A DNA stretch of 37,937 bases from assembly GCA_003427395.1 (NCBI GenBank), contig BFEA01000047.1, positions 898,661 through 936,597 of the forward strand. Direction: 5' to 3'. Within the stretch, counting starts at the first letter, position 1. The number at the start of each line of letters is the position of its first letter. The notes under the pieces were generated by a model that saw nothing but the letters and a program-made list of their open reading frames with translations, searched no databases and had not been told where the DNA came from. Source of the DNA: Chara braunii (Eukaryota; Streptophyta; Charophyceae; Charales; Characeae). A program made the position numbers and the translations under genes. This document shows, one piece after another, positions 1 to 9,085 of this stretch.

Positions 1-26
1 TTTTTTTTTTTTTTTTTTTTTTTTTT
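1..26. repeat. Poly-T tract at the window edge
   Basis: The window opens with 26 consecutive T. Read on the minus strand this is a poly-A run, the kind of tail left by a retroposed sequence, but whatever would carry it lies outside the window. No coding signal is attached to it. Confidence 0.8.
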
Positions 27-327
27 AATCCCCAACGGCTAATCCCCGTCGTGTCGTTTCGCGCTAGTGGCAAAACGATCAAAACAGAAGAAGAAGAAGA
101 AGGAAAAAAAAAAAACTTTAAGAAAGGAAGAAAAGGAAAAAAACGCGACTTACCTCGTGATGATGTCCCGATGTCCTCACTACAGCCCATATTTGGGCGC
201 TTAAGCGTTCAGACACGGACAGGTAAGTTTTCTCTCTGTTTTTTTTTTTTCCAAAAAAGTAAAAAAAAAACTTTGGTCCCTTTCTCGATTTGTGCGTGTC
301 ATCCTTGCGCAGGGCCATGCTACCCAC

Positions 328-592
328 GCGGCCGATTTCGGCCGCGCGATCTGGTGGATCGCGCGGTCGAAATTGACTGCGTCACCTCAAGGGAGTTGGG
401 CCGCTCCTATCAAAAGGAGCTAGCGCAGTCACGGTCGTTGGGCTTGATCCTTGAATCTGCAGGGTGATAGTCCGGCGGCAGTACCTACTGGGCTAGCTCC
501 TTCTCACATCAGGAAAAGAGCAGCCCTTCTATATGAAGGGCTTCCGGTGCCCAGCAGGCCCCCTTCCAGCGCCTAGCAGGCTGTGCCTGCTA
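328..592. repeat. Cluster of short perfect hairpins
   Basis: Five short perfect stems lie within 265 bases. They are 328-335 with 338-345 (GCGGCCGA/TCGGCCGC, 2-nt loop); 344-351 with 357-364 (GCGCGATC/GATCGCGC); 403-408 with 415-420 inside a second stem 375-381 with 424-430; 522-529 with 535-542 (AGCCCTTC/GAAGGGCT); and 574-581 with 585-592 (TAGCAGGC/GCCTGCTA). The first two share bases, so they cannot form together. No protein signal I trust overlaps them. The region sits upstream of the Harbinger remnant and may belong to that element or to a separate inserted repeat. Confidence 0.7.
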
Positions 593-793
593 AGCCCACT
601 CGCTACCGTGGCTGGCAGGCAGGGTTGGCAGTCGACGGCCTTAGCAGCTGCCCTACCCAGCCGGCCCTAACGCCATCGCCCCCGGTCCTTGGCGCAAAGC
701 CCCGCGGACCCTAGAGACTATTCCTTCACGCTGCGGTCCCAACCTTGTCGCAGCGACCCCTTTTTAGCCCGCTTAGGCCCTGAATCGCGCGAC

Positions 794-1066
794 TTAACAG
801 CCGCGCAGCCTTATTATAGGTAAACTAGGTTTAATTTTAACGTTCCCATCTCCGCACGTCCCTGCGGCACGCGACAAAAGCAAAGCCTTGCCATTCACAT
901 TCGCTTCTTCTGGACGCCACCCGCGTCCAGGCCAGAATTCGAAAACTTTTAATCTCTCAGTCATAGGTAAGGTCTGAATAAACTTTCGGCAAACGTCAAT
1001 CTCATCAAGTTCGTCCATTCGGCAAGAAAAAGTCGGACGTCGTCCAACGTTCAAAACCCCCCGGCA
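794..1066 (-). CDS. Possible coding fragment of unknown family
   Basis: The minus-strand frame here reads like a real protein piece: an acidic stretch containing MDELDEIDVCRKFIQ, then LPMTERLKVFEFWPG, then RGWRPEEANVNGKALLL. The frame stays open further toward 1453, but that upstream part is the shadow of the plus-strand transposase. If real, this is a fragment cut off at the repeat junction at about 1068. I do not recognise a domain and see no start codon or splice signal that defines it. It may equally be a chance open frame. Confidence 0.2.
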   Translation of the reverse strand, partial: CRGVLNVGRRPTFSCRMDELDEIDVCRKFIQTLPMTERLKVFEFWPGRGWRPEEANVNGKALLLSRAAGTCGDGNVKIKPSLPIIRLRGC

Positions 1067-1067
1067 T

Positions 1068-1097
1068 ACCCTTGTCAGGGTATTTGCCCCGACAGCG
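1068..1097 (+). repeat. 30-bp motif shared with 22648-22677
   Basis: The segment begins with the interrupted palindrome ACCCTTGTCAGGGT and continues TATTTG, CCCC, GACAGCG. The copy at 22648-22677 matches at 26 of 30 positions. Here it lies exactly at the 5' limit of the recognisable transposase, so it may be the end of an inserted repeat or the junction where the transposase was truncated. Confidence 0.6.
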
Positions 1098-1103
1098 CTT
1101 TCC

Positions 1104-1800
1104 AGGAGAAGGGTTTCCCCAACTGCTTCGGTGCAATCGATTGCACGCACATCTACATCGACAAGCCCACCGGCGCACCGTCGGACAACTATTACAACCG
1201 GAAGCAGAAGTTTTATGTCCAAGCGCAGGTTGTCGTGGATTTGGATTTGTGTATCCTGGACATCCACATCGGATAACTGGGCAATGTTCACGACATTCGT
1301 GTGCTGCACAACTCCCATTTGTGGAGGCGCGAAGAGAGCAGGGAGTTGTTCGACGCTCCTCTGGAGAATTTGCCGCACGACGTCGTCACGCGAGGTTACC
1401 TTCTCCGCGACAAAGGCTACCCTGTTGCCTGCCCATACGGAGGAATCGACCAAGGTCCTTATGAGGAGCGCTTCGACACGCGGTAGAAGGTGGCACTTGG
1501 TTGTGTGGAAAGAGCCTTCGGCCGGTTGAAGTGCATGTGGCGACTATTTTTGCGCACCCACAAAACGAACTTGGAAACCTTGCCTCAACAGTTTGTCGTC
1601 GTGTGCACTCTGCACAACATTCTTCTCGACGCGGGGATCGAGTTCGACGAGAACTTGTTGTGGGAGGTCGACGACAACGGCGTACGGCGTAGAGTGGATT
1701 TGGGTATTGTAGGGAACGCCATTGACAGACGACAACAATGGGCGAACGTGGACAGGACCTGTTGCGGGACGCACTCCGCGAGAGGTTGCCATTGATGTAG
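1104..1800 (+). pseudogene. PIF/Harbinger DDE transposase, broken
   Basis: A cut-and-paste transposase of the PIF/Harbinger superfamily (DDE_Tnp_4 type), which moves its own element by DNA cleavage and strand transfer. All three catalytic positions are visible in one frame: D in FGAIDCTHIYIDKP (codon 1139), D in YLLRDKGYP (codon 1409) and E in GCVERAFGRLK (codon 1508). The conserved tail THKTNLETLPQQF and LHNILLDAG follows. It is not functional: TAA at 1274-1276 and TAG at 1484-1486 interrupt the frame. The usual W-L-x-x-P(Y/F) segment after GYP is shortened to a few residues. A frameshift near 1730 moves the last residues (RDALRERLPLM) to another frame, ending at TAG 1798-1800. The N-terminal third, with the helix-turn-helix-like part, is missing; sequence before 1104 is unrelated. 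The companion Myb/SANT-like protein of such elements was not seen. Confidence 0.88.
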
Positions 1801-2757
1801 GAGTGTCGGGAGAACAGAGGTTCAACCCTCCTTAGGAAGTGCAGGTGGTGACGTGTGGTCTATGTATGTGATCGCAAACAACTGTTTTGATAGTCGGTGA
1901 CAGTGGTTGGCAGTTCTTGTTACTGTGATCGGTCTTCGAGTTCGTTTGGTGTCCGGGTGCCGTGTGTTGCGTGGTTCTGTTTTTCTATTTTGTTATTTTC
2001 ATTTCGATTCCCGTGTTCTGAGTGCACGACCCTTCCTCGAGAATTAACTGCGTTGAAGCAGTTCGTCGTCGTTGGTGACAGTAGTTGGTGACAACGATCC
2101 TTCGATTAAAAACATCCGTCTGATGTAATTTGACATTCATTGATGTTTTGCCTAGTTCACTGTCGTCGTCTCTTTTTCAATCTTCCATGAGTTAATTCCA
2201 TGGTGGGGGGTGTCGAAGGTTCGGGTGGGTGTGCGTGTGATTGGATGCCACGGTTCTTGTTGCGATGCTTGTCCTTTGTGTTCGCTGAATTGCCAATTTA
2301 GCCATGAATATGGAACATTTATCTTTTTTTCAATTTATTTCACATACCACACATGCAATGCTTGTCCTTTTTTGCCGCTGCATTACGAATATTGCAATCA
2401 ATGTAGATGATATTAATGTATGAGTCATTTTAACAAAACACAAAACTAATGCAATTGCGAGGAATTGGGTCATCACACATCTGACAACACTTCAAGAGTT
2501 CATGCAACGGAATAGTACTTCGAGTAAACACATCGGCACAAGAAAAACACTCCACATCACTAACCACTGCTCGACGTGAACGATGAGCATGGACAATGAC
2601 CGGGTAACCGACTATATACAATATGTGAGATGAACTAACATCGTGGTCCTTCGTCATCGACAATCCACAGAAAACATTAAGAAAAACATCGAACAACCAA
2701 CGACTCCACCACACACGACGCACACTATAAACAGTTGATCGCAGCCCCACGGCCAGG
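1801..2757. other. No gene recognised
   Basis: About 950 bases of mixed composition without a convincing coding frame. The first part may be 3' flank of the Harbinger element. Short open frames on both strands have no recognisable motifs. There is no clear terminal inverted repeat. Confidence 0.5.
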
Positions 2758-3042
2758 CCTGCGACATCGACGTCGCATCGCTATCATCATTATCATCGTC
2801 ACATTGTCATCATCATCATTATCATCATCGTCGTCGTCGTCGTCGCATCATCGTCATTATCATCATCATCATCATCATCGTCATCATCATCGTCATCATC
2901 ATCATCATCATCCTTAGCATCATCATCGTCGTCACATCAGCATCAGCATCAGCATCATCATCATCATCGTCGTCGAATCGTCATCATCAGCATAATGGAT
3001 GTCGCATCATGAGCATCATCATCATCGTCATCATCATCATCG

Positions 3043-3099
<57 letters not shown>

Positions 3100-3410
3100 A
3101 CATCATCATCAACATCATCATCATCATCAACATGATCATCATCATCATCATCATCGTCGTCGTCGCCTCAACGTTGTGGTCTTGTCGTCGTCATCGTCAT
3201 CATTATCATCATCCCCTGCCTGGTCATCCTCTGCCTGGTCGCATCCTCCTCCTCGTCGTGGCGCCGTCATCATCGTCCCCTGCCTGGTAGCATCATTCTC
3301 GTCGTAGTGGCGTCGTCATCATCGTCGACATCGTCTTTCAAGTCGTTGATGCATCATCTTCATCGTCGCCACGGTCGTCGCGTCAGCATCATCATCGTCA
3401 TTGTTGTCCA
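2758..3410. repeat. Imperfect ATC/GTC trinucleotide microsatellite
   Basis: About 650 bases built almost wholly of ATC with interspersed GTC, GCATC and ACATC units. The purest stretch (about 3030-3160) is nearly uninterrupted. Open frames across it translate to poly-His, poly-Ile or poly-Ser and are not evidence for a gene. The tract ends where the minus-strand pseudogene begins. Confidence 0.95.
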
Positions 3411-3419
3411 CGCCGCGTG

Positions 3420-4390
3420 ATGAACACCATCGATCCACGATGCCCCTCCCCGCCTTCAACCGTTGTCCCATCTGCGTCATCGTCGTCGTTTACCGGGGGT
3501 CCGGTCCCCAACCACTCAAGCTGCCTCACATCGTCGGGACCTGCTAAGTTGGCATCATGCCGGAAGCAGACCCCGCAAGATGCCCACTCCGGAATGTAGT
3601 TTGGCGCGTGTCCCAACGTTACTTGCGCCTTGCCCAGCCGCTCCGTCACCGAGTTCGTTGATTTGATGATGTGTCGGTGATGATCGAACAACCGTAGAGT
3701 GGACGCGATGAGCAGCGGCTTGGCGACAATGTTGGTGAAGTAGAACGCTTCGTAGTGTGCAGATCGTCTCCCGCCATTCGCATTATCCACATGCACGCCA
3801 CAAGCAGCAGCCTGAAACTGTCTGCAACACACGCTAGACGATTGTGTTCGATGGAACCGCCGTCCTTCATCTGCCCTCACTCCACAGTTGTGCTGAAAGC
3901 CGCGAGCAATCGCATGATAGTAGCCTCCTGGTACGTCACCATGTTGTCGTCATTCGGTCTGTCTTCCACTTGCACCCCCGCGAACCACAGTGGCAGGTCC
4001 ATCCCCAGGTCCAGCGTGTGCGTGCATACGGCAAGGCTGACGGCATCGCTCCACTCCTCACCGTGCCACATCGTGCGTGCGATGTCAGTAGCGACGGACT
4101 CCAAGGCGTACTGGAAGGCGAAGGTGTATCCTCTGGCTCCCGAACCGGATTTGAAGACCCATCCCTGCAAGACACGCAACGCGGCATTCTGGACTCTCCC
4201 TGCCCGTTTCGAACTTTCGACGCCTTCTACAGCTGCCCTGCATCTCTGATCCTCGTCTGTGTGGCGTTTGATTTCAGCAGAGCGACGCTTCTAGGGAGCT
4301 CCGAGAGAGGAAGGCCGCTGGTGATGGCGACAAGGTACTCGCGTATCTCGTGGATGATGTTGTACAGCCTGTGACCCTCGTCAACAGGAT
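3420..4390 (-). pseudogene. Broken member of an unknown, probably repeated gene family
   Basis: Reading the minus strand from 4388 down, a protein can be followed across three frames. Segment 1 contains HRLYNIIHEIREYLVAITS and PLSELPRSVALL, then a TAG at about 4231. Segment 2 (4179-3877) contains LQGWVFKSGSGARGYTFAFQ, LESVATDIARTMWHGEEW, LDLGMDLPLWFAGVQVEDRP and YQEATIMRLLAAF. Segment 3 starts in one frame (NRLACVADSFRLLLVACMWI) and shifts near 3780 to another (YEAFYFTNIVAKPLLIASTL, then RLFDHHRHIIKSTN and GHAPNYIPEWASCGVC). So there are at least two or three frameshifts and a stop. Function is unknown: the protein would be about 320 residues, largely helical and hydrophobic, with no catalytic motif I can name. 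From memory, similar wording occurs in many Chara braunii gene models, which suggests a repeat-borne family; that is recollection, not a search. Confidence 0.6.
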
Positions 4391-4487
4391 GATGAACCCC
4401 TCGTCAACAGGATGTGGAGGGGGGGGTCCACCAAATCTTTAGCGAACCCCCCCCTCCACATCCTGTTGACGAGGGGTTCATCATCCT
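4386..4487. repeat. Perfect 42-bp inverted repeat, 18-nt loop
   Basis: Bases 4386-4427 are the exact reverse complement of 4446-4487, with no mismatch in 42 bp; 4428-4445 forms the loop. The arm includes an uninterrupted run of eight G (4419-4426). Its sequence CTCGTCAACAGGATG also occurs once more just outside the arm, at 4377-4391, so the arm itself came from a tandem copy of the adjoining pseudogene end. Perfect identity points to recent origin or to a copying artefact. Confidence 0.95.
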
Positions 4488-5711
4488 CGCACACAACTTT
4501 TTTCTCCGCCCGCGCTACCTCTAGCGGGCGGTTGACGCCCTCTCCCCTTCACCCCTCCCCCGCCGCCTCTGTTCGCCAAACGACCGGTTGTTCACTCGGA
4601 GGGTGGGATGTTCGGTCGATCGCTTCCTTGTCTTAATCAACTGTTCATATTTTTATGGACCATATCGACTAATCGGAGATTCACTTGCATAATACTCACG
4701 TGCAAACGCCCGCTTTCGCACGCAAACGCGAACCCGTACACACACACGCACACACACTTTCCATAGAAGGGTGGCTCGTCCAATCAACCGGTTGCATGGA
4801 ATGGTTGATTTGATCATGGGTTGCTCGAATGGTTGGTTTCATCATTGATTCCTGGTGACGATGGGGCTCATTGGAGGAACCGCCCAGGTTCAACACTTTC
4901 TCCACACACACGCATTGACACATCTAAATATGAAAGCACACGTGAAAGCAAGGGCAATACAGGAAACAGACAAATACAGGAAACAAAGGAAACACATGCA
5001 AATAACGCAAGTCGCCTCAAACAGACACCCGTCCGAACGCAGGCGCGCACAGCAGGGCACGAACAAATGCAGAAGCTCGCTCGAACGTGCACAGTCATAC
5101 GTACACACACACATGACATCACTCTCACACATGGCATCACTCTCACACATCCGCGGGTGTTTACACGCGCAAGCACAATGAGTCGGGGAAAAGGAATGTC
5201 GCGTTCCATCAGTCACCCTTTCGACAGGTACTCACCGCGATGAAGATGTCGTCTTGAGAATAAATCCTTTGCACCTAAACTAAAGTCGCGGAAATCGCAG
5301 TGGAAGCGGCGTGACTTGCGTGGTGTGGCGGCGAATGATTTGCGTTGAACGAGCAGCGCACATGCGAAACAAGCCCGTCAGCAGGTCACTGATTGGCACG
5401 AAAGACAACGTGACGCGGAAGGTGCTTTGCGATGCAACTGCGCGCGGGTTCTCTGTTCAGACAACAAAGGATGCGGTGCAGCGCTGAAGATCACGATAGC
5501 GTTAGTCGCCATGCGTGTTGCTTGCGATCGCCTGCGGTTATCGAGTTCTGTGCTGGTTGGATGACGTGGCGCAGCGCTGGAGATTGCGATGGCGTCAATC
5601 ACCGCGGTTCACGGGCGATGGTGTTGACGAGAGAGGGAGTGCAAGTGGTTAGTCCGGCAGCATCTCCCCACGACATGCGATAGTGCGAAATGAGCATTGG
5701 GGGGGCGAGAT
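4488..5711. other. No gene recognised; CA-rich and short direct repeats
   Basis: About 1.2 kb without a convincing gene. It holds a CA-rich run (4736-4758), an A/C-rich stretch (4900-5160) and two adjacent copies of an 18-bp unit ending CATCACTCTCACAC (about 5111-5148). Overlapping open frames on both strands translate to compositionally biased peptides only. Confidence 0.55.
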
Positions 5712-6791
5712 TCATTTTATAGGCTCACACGCCTTGGACACGCAAAGGGCTTTCCCCGCGGAACGGAAGGCCTTTTTCGAAATCGAAATTGCGGGCCCGG
5801 GTGGGGGACGGGAACTTTTGACCCATTGGACCGAAAGGAAAAAGCGCGGGAGTCCAGGAACCGTTCGATTTGCCCAATCGACAACCACGGTCCGTCTGCG
5901 CAAAGAGCCTGCATAGGACACGACGCATGTGAGGGCCATTGCTGACAATCGCTCGTGGGCCTTTCTGGACGCTACAGGGCGACGGGGGGGTGGTAGGGGT
6001 GGGCCTTTTCGCTGACGGGCAGGAGGACCATTGCAGCAGACGACATCGAAATGCACGGCCAGCCCTGGACGAGCCGTCCGATTTGCGCATTGCAAGGCCG
6101 TTTCTCGACAGGGCACAGGGCCTGCGGGGTGAACGTCACACCGGTGAGCGGGGTGGGAGGCTACCGGGAGGATGAACGTCACACTGAAGAGCAACCCGGA
6201 GGCAGCCATGCGAAGGCTTCCACGCAAGTGGCCCTCCCAGTTCACCCTCCCTTTCCCCGAAATACATCGTGCTCGACGACAGCTCCGCTGCGCTGCGGCA
6301 TCGTCGTCGAGCGCCCCGAGTTGCACCATCGCCGTCGTTCGCCCTGAGCTGCGCCATCGTCGTCGTTCGCCTCGAGCTGCGCTACGCCGTCGTCGTCCTC
6401 GGCGATCGACCTCCCGGGTACGTCGGAGTTGCGCTCGAAGACACCATGGCGTCCGAAGACCGTCCCGCTTCTCGCAAATTTCGCGCGAGACTTTTTGCGC
6501 GTCATGACAGTCTCGAAATGCTGCGGGTCGTCGCCAATCTCCATGTCGTGTTTCCCTGTCCATCCACTCCTCTCTCCATTTTCTCGTCGCTCCCAGCATT
6601 TGTTCTTCAGTAATGTCCTTGCTCGTCACACGTAGTCTAGCTCTTTGTCTGTGGTGTGGAGAGTTGATCGCGCAGGCAACCGTGGGTGATGTGGAGTTGT
6701 CCTGCGTCGAGTGAAACCGATCGCGGGTCCCAATGTGGCGGAAGAAAAAAACATCCACTACTGTGCGCCATGGGCCGGCGACCTGAGGCAT
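5712..6791 (-). CDS. Long open frame of doubtful reality
   Basis: A 359-codon minus-strand frame, among the longest uninterrupted frames in the window. I do not trust it as a gene. The predicted protein is very rich in Arg, Ala, Ser and Pro. It crosses the 28-bp minisatellite (6292-6403), where it gives Asp/Arg-rich repeats. Other minus-strand and plus-strand frames of good length overlap it. High GC content with few stop codons explains such stacking. No domain, signal peptide or membrane segment is evident. Listed only because of its length. Confidence 0.12.
   Translation of the reverse strand: MPQVAGPWRTVVDVFFFRHIGTRDRFHSTQDNSTSPTVACAINSPHHRQRARLRVTSKDITEEQMLGATRKWREEWMDRETRHGDWRRPAAFRDCHDAQKVSREICEKRDGLRTPWCLRAQLRRTREVDRRGRRRRSAARGERRRWRSSGRTTAMVQLGALDDDAAAQRSCRRARCISGKGRVNWEGHLRGSLRMAASGLLFSVTFILPVASHPAHRCDVHPAGPVPCRETALQCANRTARPGLAVHFDVVCCNGPPARQRKGPPLPPPRRPVASRKAHERLSAMALTCVVSYAGSLRRRTVVVDWANRTVPGLPRFFLSVQWVKSSRPPPGPAISISKKAFRSAGKALCVSKACEPIK
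6292..6403. repeat. 28-bp minisatellite, four units
   Basis: Four adjoining units start at 6292, 6320, 6348 and 6376. Each begins GCTGCG or GTTGCA, followed by a CATCGTCGTCG-like core. They diverge by several bases each, so the array is not young. It lies inside a GC-rich stretch. Confidence 0.75.
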
Positions 6792-6807
6792 CGGCGCCCA
6801 TCGCGCA

Positions 6808-7015
6808 GACTTCTTTGACGAGCAAAGCTGCTAGCGACGAGAGGCTAGCAGTGCATGTTGTCGACCAGTCCCATGGTGGCATGATCGAGCGAGCATGAGC
6901 GCACACAAGTCATCTATGCGTTCGTGCCAACACGTTGATGCCACCGTGGGATTGGCCGTCAGCAGGCAATGCAACCTTGTCGTCGAGAGCTGCTTTGTTC
7001 GTTGATGAAGAGCAG
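6808..7015. repeat. Foldback inverted repeat, arms about 75 bp
   Basis: Bases about 6808-6885 resemble the reverse complement of 6938-7015 at roughly three quarters of positions. The shared core is GACGA, CAAAGC, GCT, CGACGA, then TCCCA and GGTGGCAT. Because of this, the plus strand of the left arm and the minus strand of the right arm translate to similar peptides (SKAASDERLAVHVVDQSHGG against NKAALDDKVALPADGQSHGG). Pairing partly continues into the central 50 bases. It resembles a non-autonomous foldback element; no clear target-site duplication was seen. Confidence 0.6.
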
Positions 7016-7149
7016 ATGGTTGGTAGCGCTGGTTGAGGTCCCCTGTATGTAGATGAAATTGTCGGATTCATCTTGACAAAGGCAAATGGTGTACGCCTTG
7101 TCGCACGCGGCGGTCCCACACCCATACGCAAAGTAATTATTGTGTCGGA

Positions 7150-7342
7150 CCTGACGGTCGTATCGCGCAGTAGTTTTATGTCACCTTAGCGAAACACCAC
7201 TCCGACCGTGCGCGCGTGCTATACCTCTCGTGAATCCCCACGACAGGTTAGAGATCCCGCGAGGTACAACTTACCTCCACCTGCAGGAGTTGTCACCATC
7301 CCTTAGGCGGGCGTATCCCTGTTGAGCTACAGACCCACGTGC
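7150..7342 (-). mobile_element. tRNA-like SINE candidate
   Basis: On the minus strand, starting near 7342, the sequence reads GGGTCTGTAGCTCAACAGGG, which fits a tRNA 5' end and matches the RNA polymerase III A box (TRGYNNARYBGG) at 11 of 12 positions. About 33 bases after the A-box start lies GGTGACAACTCC, a weaker B-box match. The tRNA fold is not complete and the following bases are not tRNA. A tRNA-derived SINE head is the simplest reading. I see no poly-A tail or target duplication. Confidence 0.35.
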
Positions 7343-7685
7343 GAAGACTTTTATATGCAATCGCAGAGGTAGGCCAGCCGAGGGCGTTTTTCTCGATCGC
7401 TGTAGCAAAGGCATATGCGCGGTAGAACGCCTTAAGACAGACCCGTATATCGTGTTCCGAGGTGCTAACTCCGTTGGACCGACTATCTTATCAGGTCGAC
7501 TTTTTCGGACAGTCTTCCACGCTTAACTAACTATGATAATGAATTCTATGTTCCTTTGTTGACCATATGAGAAATGTCAAAGCCTAACACCTTTTATAAT
7601 CTCTCATTCTCTTTAGATCACAACAGAATCCTAGACGATAACTTTCCTAACTCAGGTCAGATTATGCCTTGTTTATAGACGTACA

Positions 7686-7722
<37 letters not shown>

Positions 7723-8659
7723 ATCAGGGGAGCTAGATGAGTGGTAGACCTCACTTCACAATTGCGGTGCACCCCGTTAGAGTGTCCCAGATGACGACCT
7801 AAGTTCAGCAGACAATTTACGGCCCAATACCTGTGCCAATGCAAGAAAGTCACAAACACGCATACAAATGCAGACACATAATGCGCTACAAACATCAATT
7901 TTAACCCATTCATAGCAAGTCCCCCACTCCCAAAAAACTTGTCCTGACTCCTTTTACCCAGTCCTTCACTTTTTCAAAAGACCTTCGAGAGTGACTTGCA
8001 CAATTAAGGCTTAGATACAGGGGAAGATCTGTCCGTTTTCCCTTTCAGGTTTTGTCTTAGGTGTGGGTATCAAGCTGTGTGGAAGTTGAGTCAGAGTCCT
8101 ACCGACCTGTTATCCAATGATAAGAGAATTGTAGTTCCTTACGGTTCTCTTTTGTAATTCTCTCCAAGAGTGGTGAAACCTGTAGACACACCACAGTCCG
8201 ACATAAACTTAACATTCTCTTTTCTATGCTGGGGTCTAAAAGATCTTTTTTGACTCGTGACCTAAAGATTGACGCTCATTGGTGACCCACTGTCTAGCCT
8301 ATGTCCTTATCTAACTCCCAGGCTGCTGCCCTACTGGTTTCAGGAAGTGAACAAAGTTCGTTCCCAGCTCATCCAACCCAGTGATCCCGCATAAATCTCC
8401 TTTTGAGATTGTTTACCAAAGACTCATTCTTGGTTCATTTCTTGGCAAGCACAAGCAGTATTGTCAATTCATCTTAGAGAGAAGTCACTTGATAGAAATC
8501 AAATCAGACGTACCGAGATAGAGTGATAAGTTTCTCAGGGTCAAAATCTCACTATACTCTTCTCAATAGAGTCAAAAGTACCTCGTTAGTAACTGATTGA
8601 TCTAGTTTCATTGAGAAGGTTAGTAGTAATATGGTAGATCACCAAGGATCTACTCATCT
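7343..8659. other. No gene recognised; contains a TA microsatellite
   Basis: About 1.3 kb of moderately AT-rich DNA, with a TA repeat at 7683-7723 interrupted by a few G and C. Frames are short and unconvincing on both strands. It leads into the degenerate start of the 60-bp minisatellite. Confidence 0.6.
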
Positions 8660-9085
8660 TTTATTGGCATCTTTTTGCGATAGGGCAGGCCTCAAGGCCT
8701 TGCTTCTCCTATTCACTGTCCTGCATCAAATGAGGGTCATATGGTAATGAGGCGGGCGTCTCGGAGCCTCACTCCTCTTACTACCACTTCCTTCATCCAT
8801 GCGGCTGGGCAATAGGGAAGGCATCTCGGTGCCTTGCTCCTCCTAATGTTGCTTTGCATCGAAGCACCGTTGGCGGGTAATAAGGCAGACTTCTCGAAGC
8901 CTTGCTACGCTTATTACACCGTCTGTGTCATTATTGTTATAAGGCAGGTTTCTCGGAGCCTTGCTACTCTTATCACATTGTTAGTGACATCATTGTGATA
9001 AGGCAGGTTGCTCGGAGCCTTGCTACTCTTATCACATTGTTAGTGACATCATTGCGATAAGGCAGGCTCTCGGAGCCGTTGTAGG
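8660..9085 (+). repeat. 60-bp minisatellite, first block
   Basis: Units carry GATAAGGCAGG, then TTCTCGGAGCCTTGCTACTC, then TTATCACATTGTTAGTGACA. The last three units start their GGCAGG at about 8941, 9001 and 9061, a strict 60-bp period. Four older, strongly diverged units at about 8680, 8746, 8812 and 8880 are spaced 57-68 bp. Each unit has a small dyad (AAGGC with GCCTT). The same family reappears at 16508-16823. Confidence 0.85.

Noticed and set aside
794-1453. 219-residue minus-strand protein as a whole
   Set aside because: From 1104 upward it is antisense to the Harbinger transposase; only the part below 1066 is kept as a weak candidate.
2999-3307. Poly-His and poly-Ile open frames
   Set aside because: They are translations of the ATC microsatellite in different phases, with no non-repetitive flanking domain.
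4868-5243. Cys/Val-rich minus frame and His/Thr-rich plus frames
   Set aside because: Frames on both strands overlap in an ACAC-rich stretch; composition explains them.
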